Of a DNA stretch of 50,550 bases, positions 27,042 through 35,200 are shown one piece after another. The stretch covers positions 1 through 50,550 of the forward strand of contig JAFLSR010000015.1 of assembly GCA_022510845.1 (NCBI GenBank). Reading direction: 5' to 3'. The notes below the pieces were generated by a model. That model saw nothing but the letters and a program-made list of their open reading frames with translations. It ran no database searches and was not told the DNA's origin. A program made the position numbers and the translations under genes. The DNA comes from Treponema sp. (lineage in GTDB: Bacteria; Spirochaetota; Spirochaetia; Treponematales; Treponemataceae). Every line of letters begins with the position of its first letter. The stretch's first letter is position 1.

Positions 27042-27839
27042 ATGAAAAAGAATTTCTTGAATTTGATTTTTGTCGCAGGACTTTTTTCTGTTGCGGCTTT
27101 GCTTTGTTCTTGCCAAAAAAAATCTTCGCTTGATTTGCTCGAACAAATCAAGCAGCGCGGAGAAATCACGGTCGCGATGGAAGGCGTTTGGGCACCGTGG
27201 ACTTATCACGATGAGAGCGATGAACTTGTCGGGTTCGATGTGGAAGTTGCCAAAGCAATCGCGCAAAAACTCGGAGTCCGCGCGAAATTCGCGGAAGTTG
27301 AATGGGACGGAATTTTCGCGGGAATGGATTCAAAGCGTTACGACATCGCGCTGAACGGCGTGGAAATCACTCCAGAGCGCGAACAAAAATATGACTTTTC
27401 CATTCCCTATGGATACATTCGCACCGCGCTCGTTGTGCGAAGCGACAATTCGGATATAAAGACTTTCAAAGATTTGAATGGAAAAGTTTCCACGAATTCG
27501 CTCGGCAGCACCTACGCGGATTTGGCAGAAAGTTTCGGCGCGAACGTCATCACAATCGACACGCTCGAAGAAACGATTCAACTTGTGGAGCACGGACGCG
27601 CAGATGCCACGCTCAATGCCGAAGTGAGTTTTATGGACTACTTCAAAGAGCATCCCAAAGCGAATGTGAAAATCGTCGCGCTCACAGAAGAAGCATCGCA
27701 AGTAGCGATTCCAGTTCGAAAAGGAAAGGAAACGGAAACACTCAAAGCCGCGATAAACAAAGCGATTGAAGAACTTCGCGCAGAAGGTACGCTTTCGGCG
27801 ATTTCGCAAAAGTATTTCGGAAAAGATATTTCTGAATAA
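27042..27839 (+). CDS. Polar amino-acid-binding lipoprotein (SBP family 3)
   Basis: 265 aa from the second of two adjacent ATG codons, 6 nt after AGGAG. Lipobox ALLCSC. The mature part has the family 3 solute-binding signature (GFDVEVAKAIAQKLG), then WDGIFAGMDSKRYDI and YADLAESFGA. It delivers an amino acid to the permease. It ends 108 bp before the convergent MATE gene with a shared terminator. Confidence 0.94.
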   Translation: MKKNFLNLIFVAGLFSVAALLCSCQKKSSLDLLEQIKQRGEITVAMEGVWAPWTYHDESDELVGFDVEVAKAIAQKLGVRAKFAEVEWDGIFAGMDSKRYDIALNGVEITPEREQKYDFSIPYGYIRTALVVRSDNSDIKTFKDLNGKVSTNSLGSTYADLAESFGANVITIDTLEETIQLVEHGRADATLNAEVSFMDYFKEHPKANVKIVALTEEASQVAIPVRKGKETETLKAAINKAIEELRAEGTLSAISQKYFGKDISE

Positions 27840-27879
27840 TCGAAATTTCCTACAAGTTTGAATTGAGTTTGCAAAATAA

Positions 27880-27911
27880 AAAGAGTTGCAGGAATCTTGC
27901 AACTCTTTTTT
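27880..27911. terminator. Bidirectional terminator between convergent genes
   Basis: AAGAGTTGCA (27881-27890) pairs with TGCAACTCTT (27898-27907), with T6 after and A-rich sequence before. It serves the binding protein and MATE genes. Confidence 0.85.
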
Positions 27912-27947
27912 GCTTTGTTTCTTTGCAGAACCCGCGCTGCTTTTCGC

Positions 27948-29345
27948 TCACGCAGGCTTTTCCTGCGAAAAATCGCGCGTGATGTTTTTGAGCCATTTTC
28001 CGCTTTTGTAGTGCGCCACTGGGACTGCCATTTTGAGCCACTCGTCGATGTAGAGGACAAAGTAGACCGCGATGGGCGGCAACTTCAATACGAACGCCGC
28101 AACCAATCCTGCCGGAATCGAAATTGCCCACATCATTATCGTGTCCAAGATGAATCCGAATTTCGCGTCGCCGCCCGCGCGGAAAATCCCCGCAATCAAG
28201 ACAGTGTTTATCGAAGCGCCCAGCACCGAAAGGCAATTTATGTACAAAAGCGGCGTGAGCATTTCGCGGGCGGCGGGCCTCAAATCTGCCATCCTGAAAA
28301 GAAGCGGGCGGCAAATCGCCAAAATCACGGCGCCTGCAAGCCCCGAAAGAATCGTGATTCGCACAAGGCGCGACGCGTTCCGTTTGGCCACATCGTATTC
28401 CGCAGCCCCTATTTCTTTTCCAATCAAAATCGCGCCGCCGTAAGCCATTCCAAAGCACGCGATTGTTGCCAAATTGCGAAGCGCGTTCACGATGGAATTC
28501 GCCGCCACCAAGTCCGCGCTCAAGTGTCCCATAATCACGGCGTAAGTCGCCCAACCCGCGCCCCAAACAGTTTCGTTTCCGATGGCTGGAAGCGAATATT
28601 TGATGAAGTCCTTGAATAGGATTTTGTTTTTTCTGAAAAGGCATGCCATGTTGAAGCGGGGCGTTTTTATGTGCGCGGCGGCGATGACGCAAAGCACCAC
28701 TTCGATAATGCGCGCGATTGTCGTTGCCAAAGCCACTCCGCGAATGCCGAGTTTGGGCGCGCCGAAAAGTCCGAAGATGAAGACCGCGTTCCCAAAAATG
28801 TTCAGCAAAAGCGCGGTGGTCGTAATCACGGTTACGGTTTTCACGCGCTCGATGCTTTTCAGCGTGGCTTGATAAATCGAAGAGACGGAAAGGCACAGGT
28901 GCGAGATTGCCACGATGCGCAAATATTTCGCGCCCTCCAAAATCAGTTCCGAATCGTTCGTGAAAATCCGCATCAAAAATTCGGGAGCGAATCCCGAAAG
29001 GAGCGCGAAAATCATTCCCACCGCGGCGGAAAGTTTCGCGCCGATTCCGAAAATCGTTTCGATGGAATGCGTGTCGCTTTTTCCCCAATATTGCGCGGCG
29101 AGCATTATCACGCCCGAAGAAAGCCCCGTATAAAAAAGAAAAGAAACGAATTGAATGTAGTTTGCAAGCGACGCCGCCGCGATTGCCGTCTGCCCCACGA
29201 ATCCGAGCATAACCACATCGGCCGCGCTCACTGCGGCGATGAGCAGGTTCTGCACCATTATCGGCGTTACGATTCCGAAAAGCGTCTTGTGGAATTTCTT
29301 GCGCTCAAGCGTGAGCGCATCATTTGAAATCGGAGTTGCGTCCAT
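27948..29345 (-). CDS. MATE family exporter
   Basis: 465 aa with about twelve membrane segments and the MATE-type internal duplication (for example QNLLIAAVSAADVVMLGFVG in the first half and GNETVWGAGWATYAVIMGHL in the second). It exports small molecules or drugs by antiport of cations. On the minus strand TTGACT, 17-bp spacer and TAACAT (29359-29354) end 8 nt before the ATG, so the mRNA should have almost no leader, and there is no Shine-Dalgarno site. Confidence 0.92.
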   Translation of the reverse strand: MDATPISNDALTLERKKFHKTLFGIVTPIMVQNLLIAAVSAADVVMLGFVGQTAIAAASLANYIQFVSFLFYTGLSSGVIMLAAQYWGKSDTHSIETIFGIGAKLSAAVGMIFALLSGFAPEFLMRIFTNDSELILEGAKYLRIVAISHLCLSVSSIYQATLKSIERVKTVTVITTTALLLNIFGNAVFIFGLFGAPKLGIRGVALATTIARIIEVVLCVIAAAHIKTPRFNMACLFRKNKILFKDFIKYSLPAIGNETVWGAGWATYAVIMGHLSADLVAANSIVNALRNLATIACFGMAYGGAILIGKEIGAAEYDVAKRNASRLVRITILSGLAGAVILAICRPLLFRMADLRPAAREMLTPLLYINCLSVLGASINTVLIAGIFRAGGDAKFGFILDTIMMWAISIPAGLVAAFVLKLPPIAVYFVLYIDEWLKMAVPVAHYKSGKWLKNITRDFSQEKPA

Positions 29346-29353
29346 AAATGGCG

Positions 29354-29382
29354 ATGTTAGTTGAATGCAGACAAAAAGTCAA
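29354..29382 (-). promoter_or_regulatory. MATE gene promoter, near-leaderless
   Basis: TTGACT (29382-29377), 17-bp spacer, TAACAT (29359-29354), 8 nt to the ATG at 29345. Confidence 0.6.
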
Positions 29383-29522
29383 GAGTATGGAAAAATGCAG
29401 TCATTTTATTTTGGGGAAGCCCTTTGCGGATTTTTGTCTCCGCGAGTTTTGGCGCATTCTTCGAAAACGCGAAAATATTTGCGGTAACCATTGCGAAACA
29501 ACGTTTTATATAATGAAAAAAC

Positions 29523-29551
29523 TTGAAACTTTTGCGCAAAGTTGCTAGAAT
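29523..29551 (+). promoter_or_regulatory. gatC promoter, leaderless type
   Basis: TTGAAA (29523-29528), 17-bp spacer, TAGAAT (29546-29551), 7 nt to the ATG at 29559. Confidence 0.7.
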
Positions 29552-29558
29552 GTTCAGC

Positions 29559-29861
29559 ATGGAAAAAACTATTGACGAAGATACTCTCGAAAAACTTTTG
29601 TATCTTTCGCGGCTTTCTCCGGAAAGCATGGATTTGCCCACTTTGAAAAAGCATCTCGACGAAATCGTATCGTATTTTGAGATTCTTTCAAAGTTCGATG
29701 ACAGCGAAAACCCCTACGATGCATATCCTTCCACGCAAAGCGAAAAACTTCGCGCCGATGAAATCGTGGCAGGCCTCGAAATCCCCGACGTGAAGAAAGT
29801 TTCACCGAATTTTATGGACGGTTACTTCCAAGTACCGAAAGTGTTGGGTGAAGGGGCGTGA
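29559..29861 (+). CDS. gatC: Asp/Glu-tRNA amidotransferase subunit C
   Basis: 100 aa, normal for GatC, with the family pattern TLEKLLYLSRLSPE, LKKHLDEIVSYFEILSKFD and a C-terminal YFQVPKVL. It stabilises the GatCAB complex that converts Asp-tRNA(Asn) and Glu-tRNA(Gln). I start at MEKTIDEDT because the longer frame begins with TTG inside the -35 box. gatA follows after 231 bp that contain a dispersed element. Confidence 0.93.
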   Translation: MEKTIDEDTLEKLLYLSRLSPESMDLPTLKKHLDEIVSYFEILSKFDDSENPYDAYPSTQSEKLRADEIVAGLEIPDVKKVSPNFMDGYFQVPKVLGEGA

Positions 29862-29972
29862 CAAAAAATCGTAGGTTTTTTTTCATTTGAGAGTTATATT
29901 ATATAGTTAATATAGTTGAAAACACGCGCTGAAATGGCGCGCGCATTTTCAACACGAGTTTTACTTTGTAAA

Positions 29973-30070
29973 GCTCGCTTATTTACTGTCCGCGCCGCAA
30001 CAAAAGTTGCTTGCGCAGACGAATCAAACGTCCTCGGAAACTGAAGTTTCCTGCGGCGCTTGATTTTATG
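29973..30070 (+). repeat. Dispersed two-hairpin element, copy B
   Basis: Aligns along its length with 26013-26109. Hairpin 1: GTCCGCG...CGCAGAC around GCAAC/GTTGC. Hairpin 2: GGAAACT-GA-AGTTTCC nested in ATCAAACG/CGCTTGAT. Many differences from copy A keep the base pairs. It ends 23 bp before gatA. Confidence 0.75.
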
Positions 30071-30092
30071 GTTAATATTCGGGAAAAATGAT

Positions 30093-31586
30093 ATGAACAT
30101 AGTCGAAGCGATTTTGAAATTGAAGTCGGGTGAAATCACGAGCGAATCACTCGTAAAAAAATCAATCGAGACTTTCGAGGCGGACAAGAACTCCGCGCTT
30201 CCTCTGAACGCGTTTTTGGAAATGTACGACGACGCGGTTTCGCTTGCGCAGGCGGCGGATGCCGAAATCGACGCGGCACGCAAAGAAGGCTCTTTGGATG
30301 CGCTTTTCCAAAAGAAGCCGCTTTTGGGGCTGCCGTTCGCCAACAAGGACAACATTTCCGTCCGCGGAAAATCCCTCACTTGCGCTTCGAAAATCCTCGA
30401 AGGCTATGTCGCGCCTTACGATGCCACGGTGATTTCGCGGCTCAAGGCGGCGGGCGCGATTCCGCTCGGACGCTGCAACCAGGACGAATTTGCGATGGGA
30501 AGTTCCACCGAATATTCGATTTACGGCCCTACGCGAAACCCGATAAACCGCGAATACGTTTCGGGCGGCTCTTCGGGCGGAAGCACGGCTGCCGTGGCTG
30601 CGAATCAGGCGATTTTTGCCCTGGGCACGGAAACAGGCGGCTCTGTTCGCTTGCCCGCGAGTTATTGCGGAGTTTATGGTCTCAAACCCACTTACGGCGT
30701 TTTGAGCAGGTGGGGCGTGGTGGCATACGGCTCTTCGCTTGACCAGGTGGGAATCATCGCGCACACGCCGCAGGACATCGCCGCGGTTTTGGCTGCCGCA
30801 TCGGGCGCGGATTTCTACGACGACACTAGCGCGGCTCTTCCCGAATCGGACTCTCTTTTGGAACTGCGTCCGCTTTCGGAGCAGGAATTCTCGCAAATGA
30901 AAATCGCCATTCCAAGACAGTTTTTGGAAAACAAGGGGCTTTCCCCCGATGTGGGCGCGGTGTTCGAAAAAACTCGGAAATGGTTCGAACAGAAGGGAGC
31001 GAAAATCGAAGTGGTGGATATGCCAATCTTGGATGCGGCAATCGCTTCGTATTATGTGATTGCTTTGAGCGAGGCGGCTTCGAATTTGAGCCGATTCGAC
31101 GGCATCCGCTACGGAAGCCGCGTGGACAACGGCAAGGGCTACGATGAGCTTTACGTGGAAACGCGCTCGGCTGGATTCGGCCCTGAAGTGAAGCGGAGAA
31201 TCATCGTGGGAAACTATGTCCTCTCCGAACAGTTTTCGGGCGACACTTACAAAAAGGGAATGACGGTGCGCGCTCGAATTCAGCGCGAAATGTCCGACCT
31301 TTTCAAAAACTATGATTTGGTTCTATGCCCAACGTGTCCCACCCCCGCGTTCAAACTGGGGCAGAAAGTGGACAATCCGCTTGAAATGTATTTGAGCGAC
31401 CTTTTCACCACGTTCGTGAATCTCGCGCGAATCCCGAGCCTTTCCGTTCCGGCGGGCGCATCGGCGGAAGGAATGCCAGTAGGAATCCAGTTCGTGGGCG
31501 CGATGTTCGACGAAGTGAAAATCCTCCGCGCGGCGCAGGCTTGGGAAGCCGAGCACCAAGGCTGCGGAACGCCTGTGGGCGATTGA
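30093..31586 (+). CDS. gatA: Asp/Glu-tRNA amidotransferase subunit A
   Basis: 497 aa. It hydrolyses glutamine and passes ammonia to the aminoacyl-tRNA. The amidase triad is visible: Lys in PFANKDNI, then YVSGGSSGGS and TETGGSVRLPAS (cis-Ser and Ser nucleophile). The start is the internal ATG MNIVEAIL; the frame back to 30060 enters the repeat. gatB does not follow and is not in this window. Confidence 0.95.
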   Translation: MNIVEAILKLKSGEITSESLVKKSIETFEADKNSALPLNAFLEMYDDAVSLAQAADAEIDAARKEGSLDALFQKKPLLGLPFANKDNISVRGKSLTCASKILEGYVAPYDATVISRLKAAGAIPLGRCNQDEFAMGSSTEYSIYGPTRNPINREYVSGGSSGGSTAAVAANQAIFALGTETGGSVRLPASYCGVYGLKPTYGVLSRWGVVAYGSSLDQVGIIAHTPQDIAAVLAAASGADFYDDTSAALPESDSLLELRPLSEQEFSQMKIAIPRQFLENKGLSPDVGAVFEKTRKWFEQKGAKIEVVDMPILDAAIASYYVIALSEAASNLSRFDGIRYGSRVDNGKGYDELYVETRSAGFGPEVKRRIIVGNYVLSEQFSGDTYKKGMTVRARIQREMSDLFKNYDLVLCPTCPTPAFKLGQKVDNPLEMYLSDLFTTFVNLARIPSLSVPAGASAEGMPVGIQFVGAMFDEVKILRAAQAWEAEHQGCGTPVGD

Positions 31587-31648
31587 GCGGAAGTGGGGCA
31601 AGCACGGCTCTTTCCCCGAAATCACAGTGTCCGAAGAATGAAAACAGA

Positions 31649-31868
31649 CTGTTTTAACGCTTCGGACAGGCTGTTTTAACGGTTAAATAAGCGTGTTTTA
31701 AGAGTTAAAACAGCCTTATTTAACCGTTAGAATAGGCTATTTTAACTCTTCGGATAGACTGTTTTAACAGTTAAATAAGCGTGTTTTAATCGTTAAAACA
31801 GTCTTATTTAACTGTTAGAATACGCTATTTCAACTCTTCGGACACACTGTTTCAGTTTTTGCCAAAAT
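31649..31868. repeat. Array of ten 22-bp units with an 88-bp higher-order period
   Basis: Units of exactly 22 bp start at 31649, 31671, 31693, 31715, 31737, 31759, 31781, 31803, 31825 and 31847. Types include CTGTTTTAACGGTTAAATAA, GTGTTTTAAGAGTTAAAACA, CTTATTTAACCGTTAGAATA and CTATTTTAACTCTTCGGATA, each near-palindromic about its centre. The four-type set repeats after 88 bp. The last unit is degenerate. Confidence 0.92.
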
Positions 31869-32159
31869 ATGCGTTAAATATTGTTAAAAATGTTTTAATT
31901 CAGCGTCGAAAATGGAACACTGGATTAAATTTCGAATTTTCCTGCTTCGCGGAAAAATCGCCGCACGGTCATTTCGGCAGGCTCAATGACCGTGCGATAG
32001 AACCAATGACTGTGTGGCAGGCTCAATGACCGCAAAGACAATGCCGTTTTCGGTGGTTAAAGCACCGAAAATGCCTGCCTCCGCCCGACTGCAATATTGA
32101 GCGCGGCGCGTTGTCCAAACACGGCTTTTTCCCTGCCGCCATTTTTTTCCCAAAAATGC
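31869..32159. repeat. Intergenic hairpin cluster upstream of FN3 gene 1
   Basis: A 12-bp perfect hairpin CGCACGGTCATT/AATGACCGTGCG (31962-31996) has the loop TCGGCAGGCTC. A partial relative (GGCAGGCTCAATGACCG) lies at 32027-32042. TTTTCGGTG/CACCGAAAA forms a third hairpin near 32051-32075. No gene is seen here. Confidence 0.75.
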
Positions 32160-32188
32160 TTGACAGAAACCCAAAATTTGTCTAAAAT
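32160..32188 (+). promoter_or_regulatory. Distal promoter of FN3 gene 1
   Basis: TTGACA (32160-32165), 17-bp spacer, TAAAAT (32183-32188); leader about 70 nt with a perfect palindrome CGAAAAATCGATTTTTCG. Confidence 0.7.
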
Positions 32189-32223
32189 ATAGAAATCATT
32201 GTGGCGAAAAATCGATTTTTCGT

Positions 32224-32261
32224 TTGCAAACTTTTTGACGTTCTTTTATACAGGGGGGGGG
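32224..32261 (+). promoter_or_regulatory. Proximal promoter with a G9 tract over the ribosome site
   Basis: TTGCAA (32224-32229), 17-bp spacer, TATACA (32247-32252), immediately followed by nine G (32253-32261) and TAAT before the ATG at 32266. The G run is both the discriminator of this promoter and the only Shine-Dalgarno-like sequence. Slippage in the tract would change promoter and ribosome-site spacing, as known for poly-G tracts upstream of tpr genes in Treponema pallidum. Confidence 0.6.
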
Positions 32262-32265
32262 TAAT

Positions 32266-35200
32266 ATGAGAGGGGTTTCCTTGAGTTTTTTTAAACCGTC
32301 TGTATTCGTAAAAGCATTTCTCGTTTCCTGCGTGGTCTTTTCGTCTGCGTTTTTCAGTTCGTGCAAGGATTTAACTAGTTTTGACCCAAATGTGGATGGC
32401 GGAAGGGCAGTCACAGGCCAGGCGGCTTTTTCCGCGCCAACCAATGTAAGGGCCACTAACGGCTATAAGCGAAAAATTTCGCTTGAATGGTTTCCTGTTT
32501 CGGGTGCTAGTTATTATGAGATTTGGTGCGCCACGAGTTCTACTGCCGAATTTGTCCAGGTCGGCACGGCACAAACAACCGCGTTTGATGAAGTTGTGAG
32601 CGCGGGAAGAACTTTGTATTACAAGGTTCGCGCTGTAAAATACAATGGCACTGTTTCCGCGTTTTCCGCAACCGCGAGGGGCACTTCGCTTGCGCAGCCG
32701 GTCATCAGCGGCGGCGAGGTGAATGAATTTGATGCGACCATCTCTTGGTTTATGGAAAACGCCCGCGGAATGGATGGCAGCGACAATTACGAAAGCGATT
32801 TGGTCTTTGAAGTGTTTTGCCAGCCAAAAACCGGTGGTGGCGAAATCAAATCCGTTACATTGCGAGCCTCTGGTGAAGAATTGCGCTCGGGCTATAAACA
32901 CAAATTTACCAATTTGGCGGCTAGTACGGAATATCAATTTTGGGTAGCCGCTTATATCACTAAAGACAGTAGTGCCACGGAGCAAAGTCCTGTAGTTGAT
33001 AGAAACACACTCACTTCATATATGCCTGTTGCGCCTGTGTTCCATGCTTCGCAAGGAGAGTCCTCGAAAGGCGTATGGATTTACATCACGCTTCCGGAAA
33101 TGGTGAAGGTGAATACCGAAACTAAAGAGAATCAGACTGAAAAACAAGACGTGGATTATCCGCTTTGCTTCAAGATTACTCGCAAAGTCGCAAACGGAGA
33201 TTACAAACCTGAGATTACCTTGTATTACAACGGAGAAACCACGCCTCCTAGCCTCGATTATTATACGAATCCAAACACGAGCTACACGCCTGGCAAAGTA
33301 ATCAAATGGTTTGATGATGGGGCGAACAGCCTGGGTAGCATGAGCGGAGGAACAGAATATACATATAGAATTCGTTCGGCCGCGGACATCACTTACAGTA
33401 AGGTTGTGTGTCCCGAAGACAAGCAGTATACGAGCGAATCCTCTACAGATACTGATAAGGCAACTACAGCCGAAGGCTGGAAGAGCAAGCATCCGGAATT
33501 TAAATATGGAAGCGATTTGAAAAGGAGTCTTTCGAAAGACGGAGAAAAAGTCGTTGTCGTTTCCGCATCGTTTGAGTTGAGTGCCAGTTGGGATGATTTG
33601 GGCACTGCGGAAAGGTACAAATTCGCTATCAAGCAGAGCCGCAAGCCTTGGACTGAAAGCGAGAGTCCTACAGATAGTTGGCTTGAAAGCGGCAGAACTG
33701 GAGAGAACGAAAAATGTTTCTTTGACAGCCTTAAAGCCTTCACTCCCTATACAGTTAAATTCGGCAATGGAAAAGATGCCTTGAGCGATGGCGAGACCGG
33801 CATATATACCTACACGCTTTATATCGTCACGAAGGACGCGACTATCAATGATGTCGTGGACGGCGTAGTGAGGGATGCCGACAACGAAGAATGCAAGGTT
33901 CTGGACAGCGTAAGCGCAATAGGCGAAATGCTTGTAATGAACAGAGCGGACATGCCGGAAGCGGATTTGGAATTGCAGGATGGCTACCAAGACCATGTTG
34001 ACCTTAAGATTGTTTCTAGCATCAAAAAAGGCTTCAGGTATGATGTTGTAAGGACAGAGGTAAAAGACGGAGTGCTTGACCCCACGACCGAAAAAACAAT
34101 TACTTTGATAGAAGCGGACAAATACGCAGAAGATCCGCCCGAAACTGAGACTTTTGAGTATCCCGATAAAACTGTGGATGGCAACTGCACTTATTACTAT
34201 TTCCTCAAAGTCATAGATGAAGAAAGCGGCGCGTATTCCGCATCGAGCAACTTGAAGGCCGAAGTCTTGGGCACACCGAAAGTTTCGTTCGATACGAGCA
34301 GGCTCGCCTATGATTCCGTTACGATTTTGTTCGAAAGCGTGACGGCGGCAGAAAGGTACACCGTTACACTCGGCGAGAAAGATAAATTTGGCGGTGGAGA
34401 ACAATTTAAAATTACGAAAGACGGCAAGGGCTGGACATCCGATTCTGTTTCGGCTTCCGGCGCGAAGGTTAATGTTGCGTATGAAGCGCCCGAATTCAAA
34501 ATTACGATAGAAAAGCCTTATGGCTATGACAATGCGACTCTTGCTGGAAGCACTGCGAATGTGGTGGTAACGGCGCACAGCAAAGTGGACAGTGTTTCGA
34601 GCGATCTCGAGCCGGTGAACGTTTTGGGTCCCGCGGACTTGGATGTAACGGTGAATTCCGCCGATGAAGCCAAGGCGGATTCCGTTCGGGTTTCTTGGAA
34701 TGAGGTGCAAGGCGCGAGTGGCTATCTTGTAAAACGCCTCATGTACAGCGAATACGACGCAAGTGGCGTGGTGAAAGCCGAAAGCGCGGTGGAAGATACG
34801 GACGTAGTATATTATGTGGGCGCTTCGGACGAAAAAGTTCTTTTGGCAGATACTGGAGAGCCAGTGGGCGGTGCCAGTGTTAAATTAGCTGGAAACCGCT
34901 TTACGCTTACCGATACGGAAATACCTGTAACCGCCACAAGGGACGATGGAGAACTTTTGGTGTATCAGGAAGCGCAAGCCAAAATCTCATGGGGCATGCC
35001 TTTCCGCTATGTGGTTCTGCCTGTGCTGGATAAGGGCGACTTTAAGTTTAAGACACGGTCTCTCGCGCTTGAGACAGGCGGCAAGGTTATGTACAAGAGA
35101 CTTGAGGATACCGAACCCGCACCCACTGCCACATTGGGCTATGGCTTGGAATTGCAAGCGGAAAAATCGAAAAATACCACGACCCAAAAACTTACATGGA

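Noticed and set aside
31649..31868. CRISPR array or coding tandem repeat
   Set aside because: There are no spacers, all frames contain frequent stops, and the units are near-palindromes without gaps.
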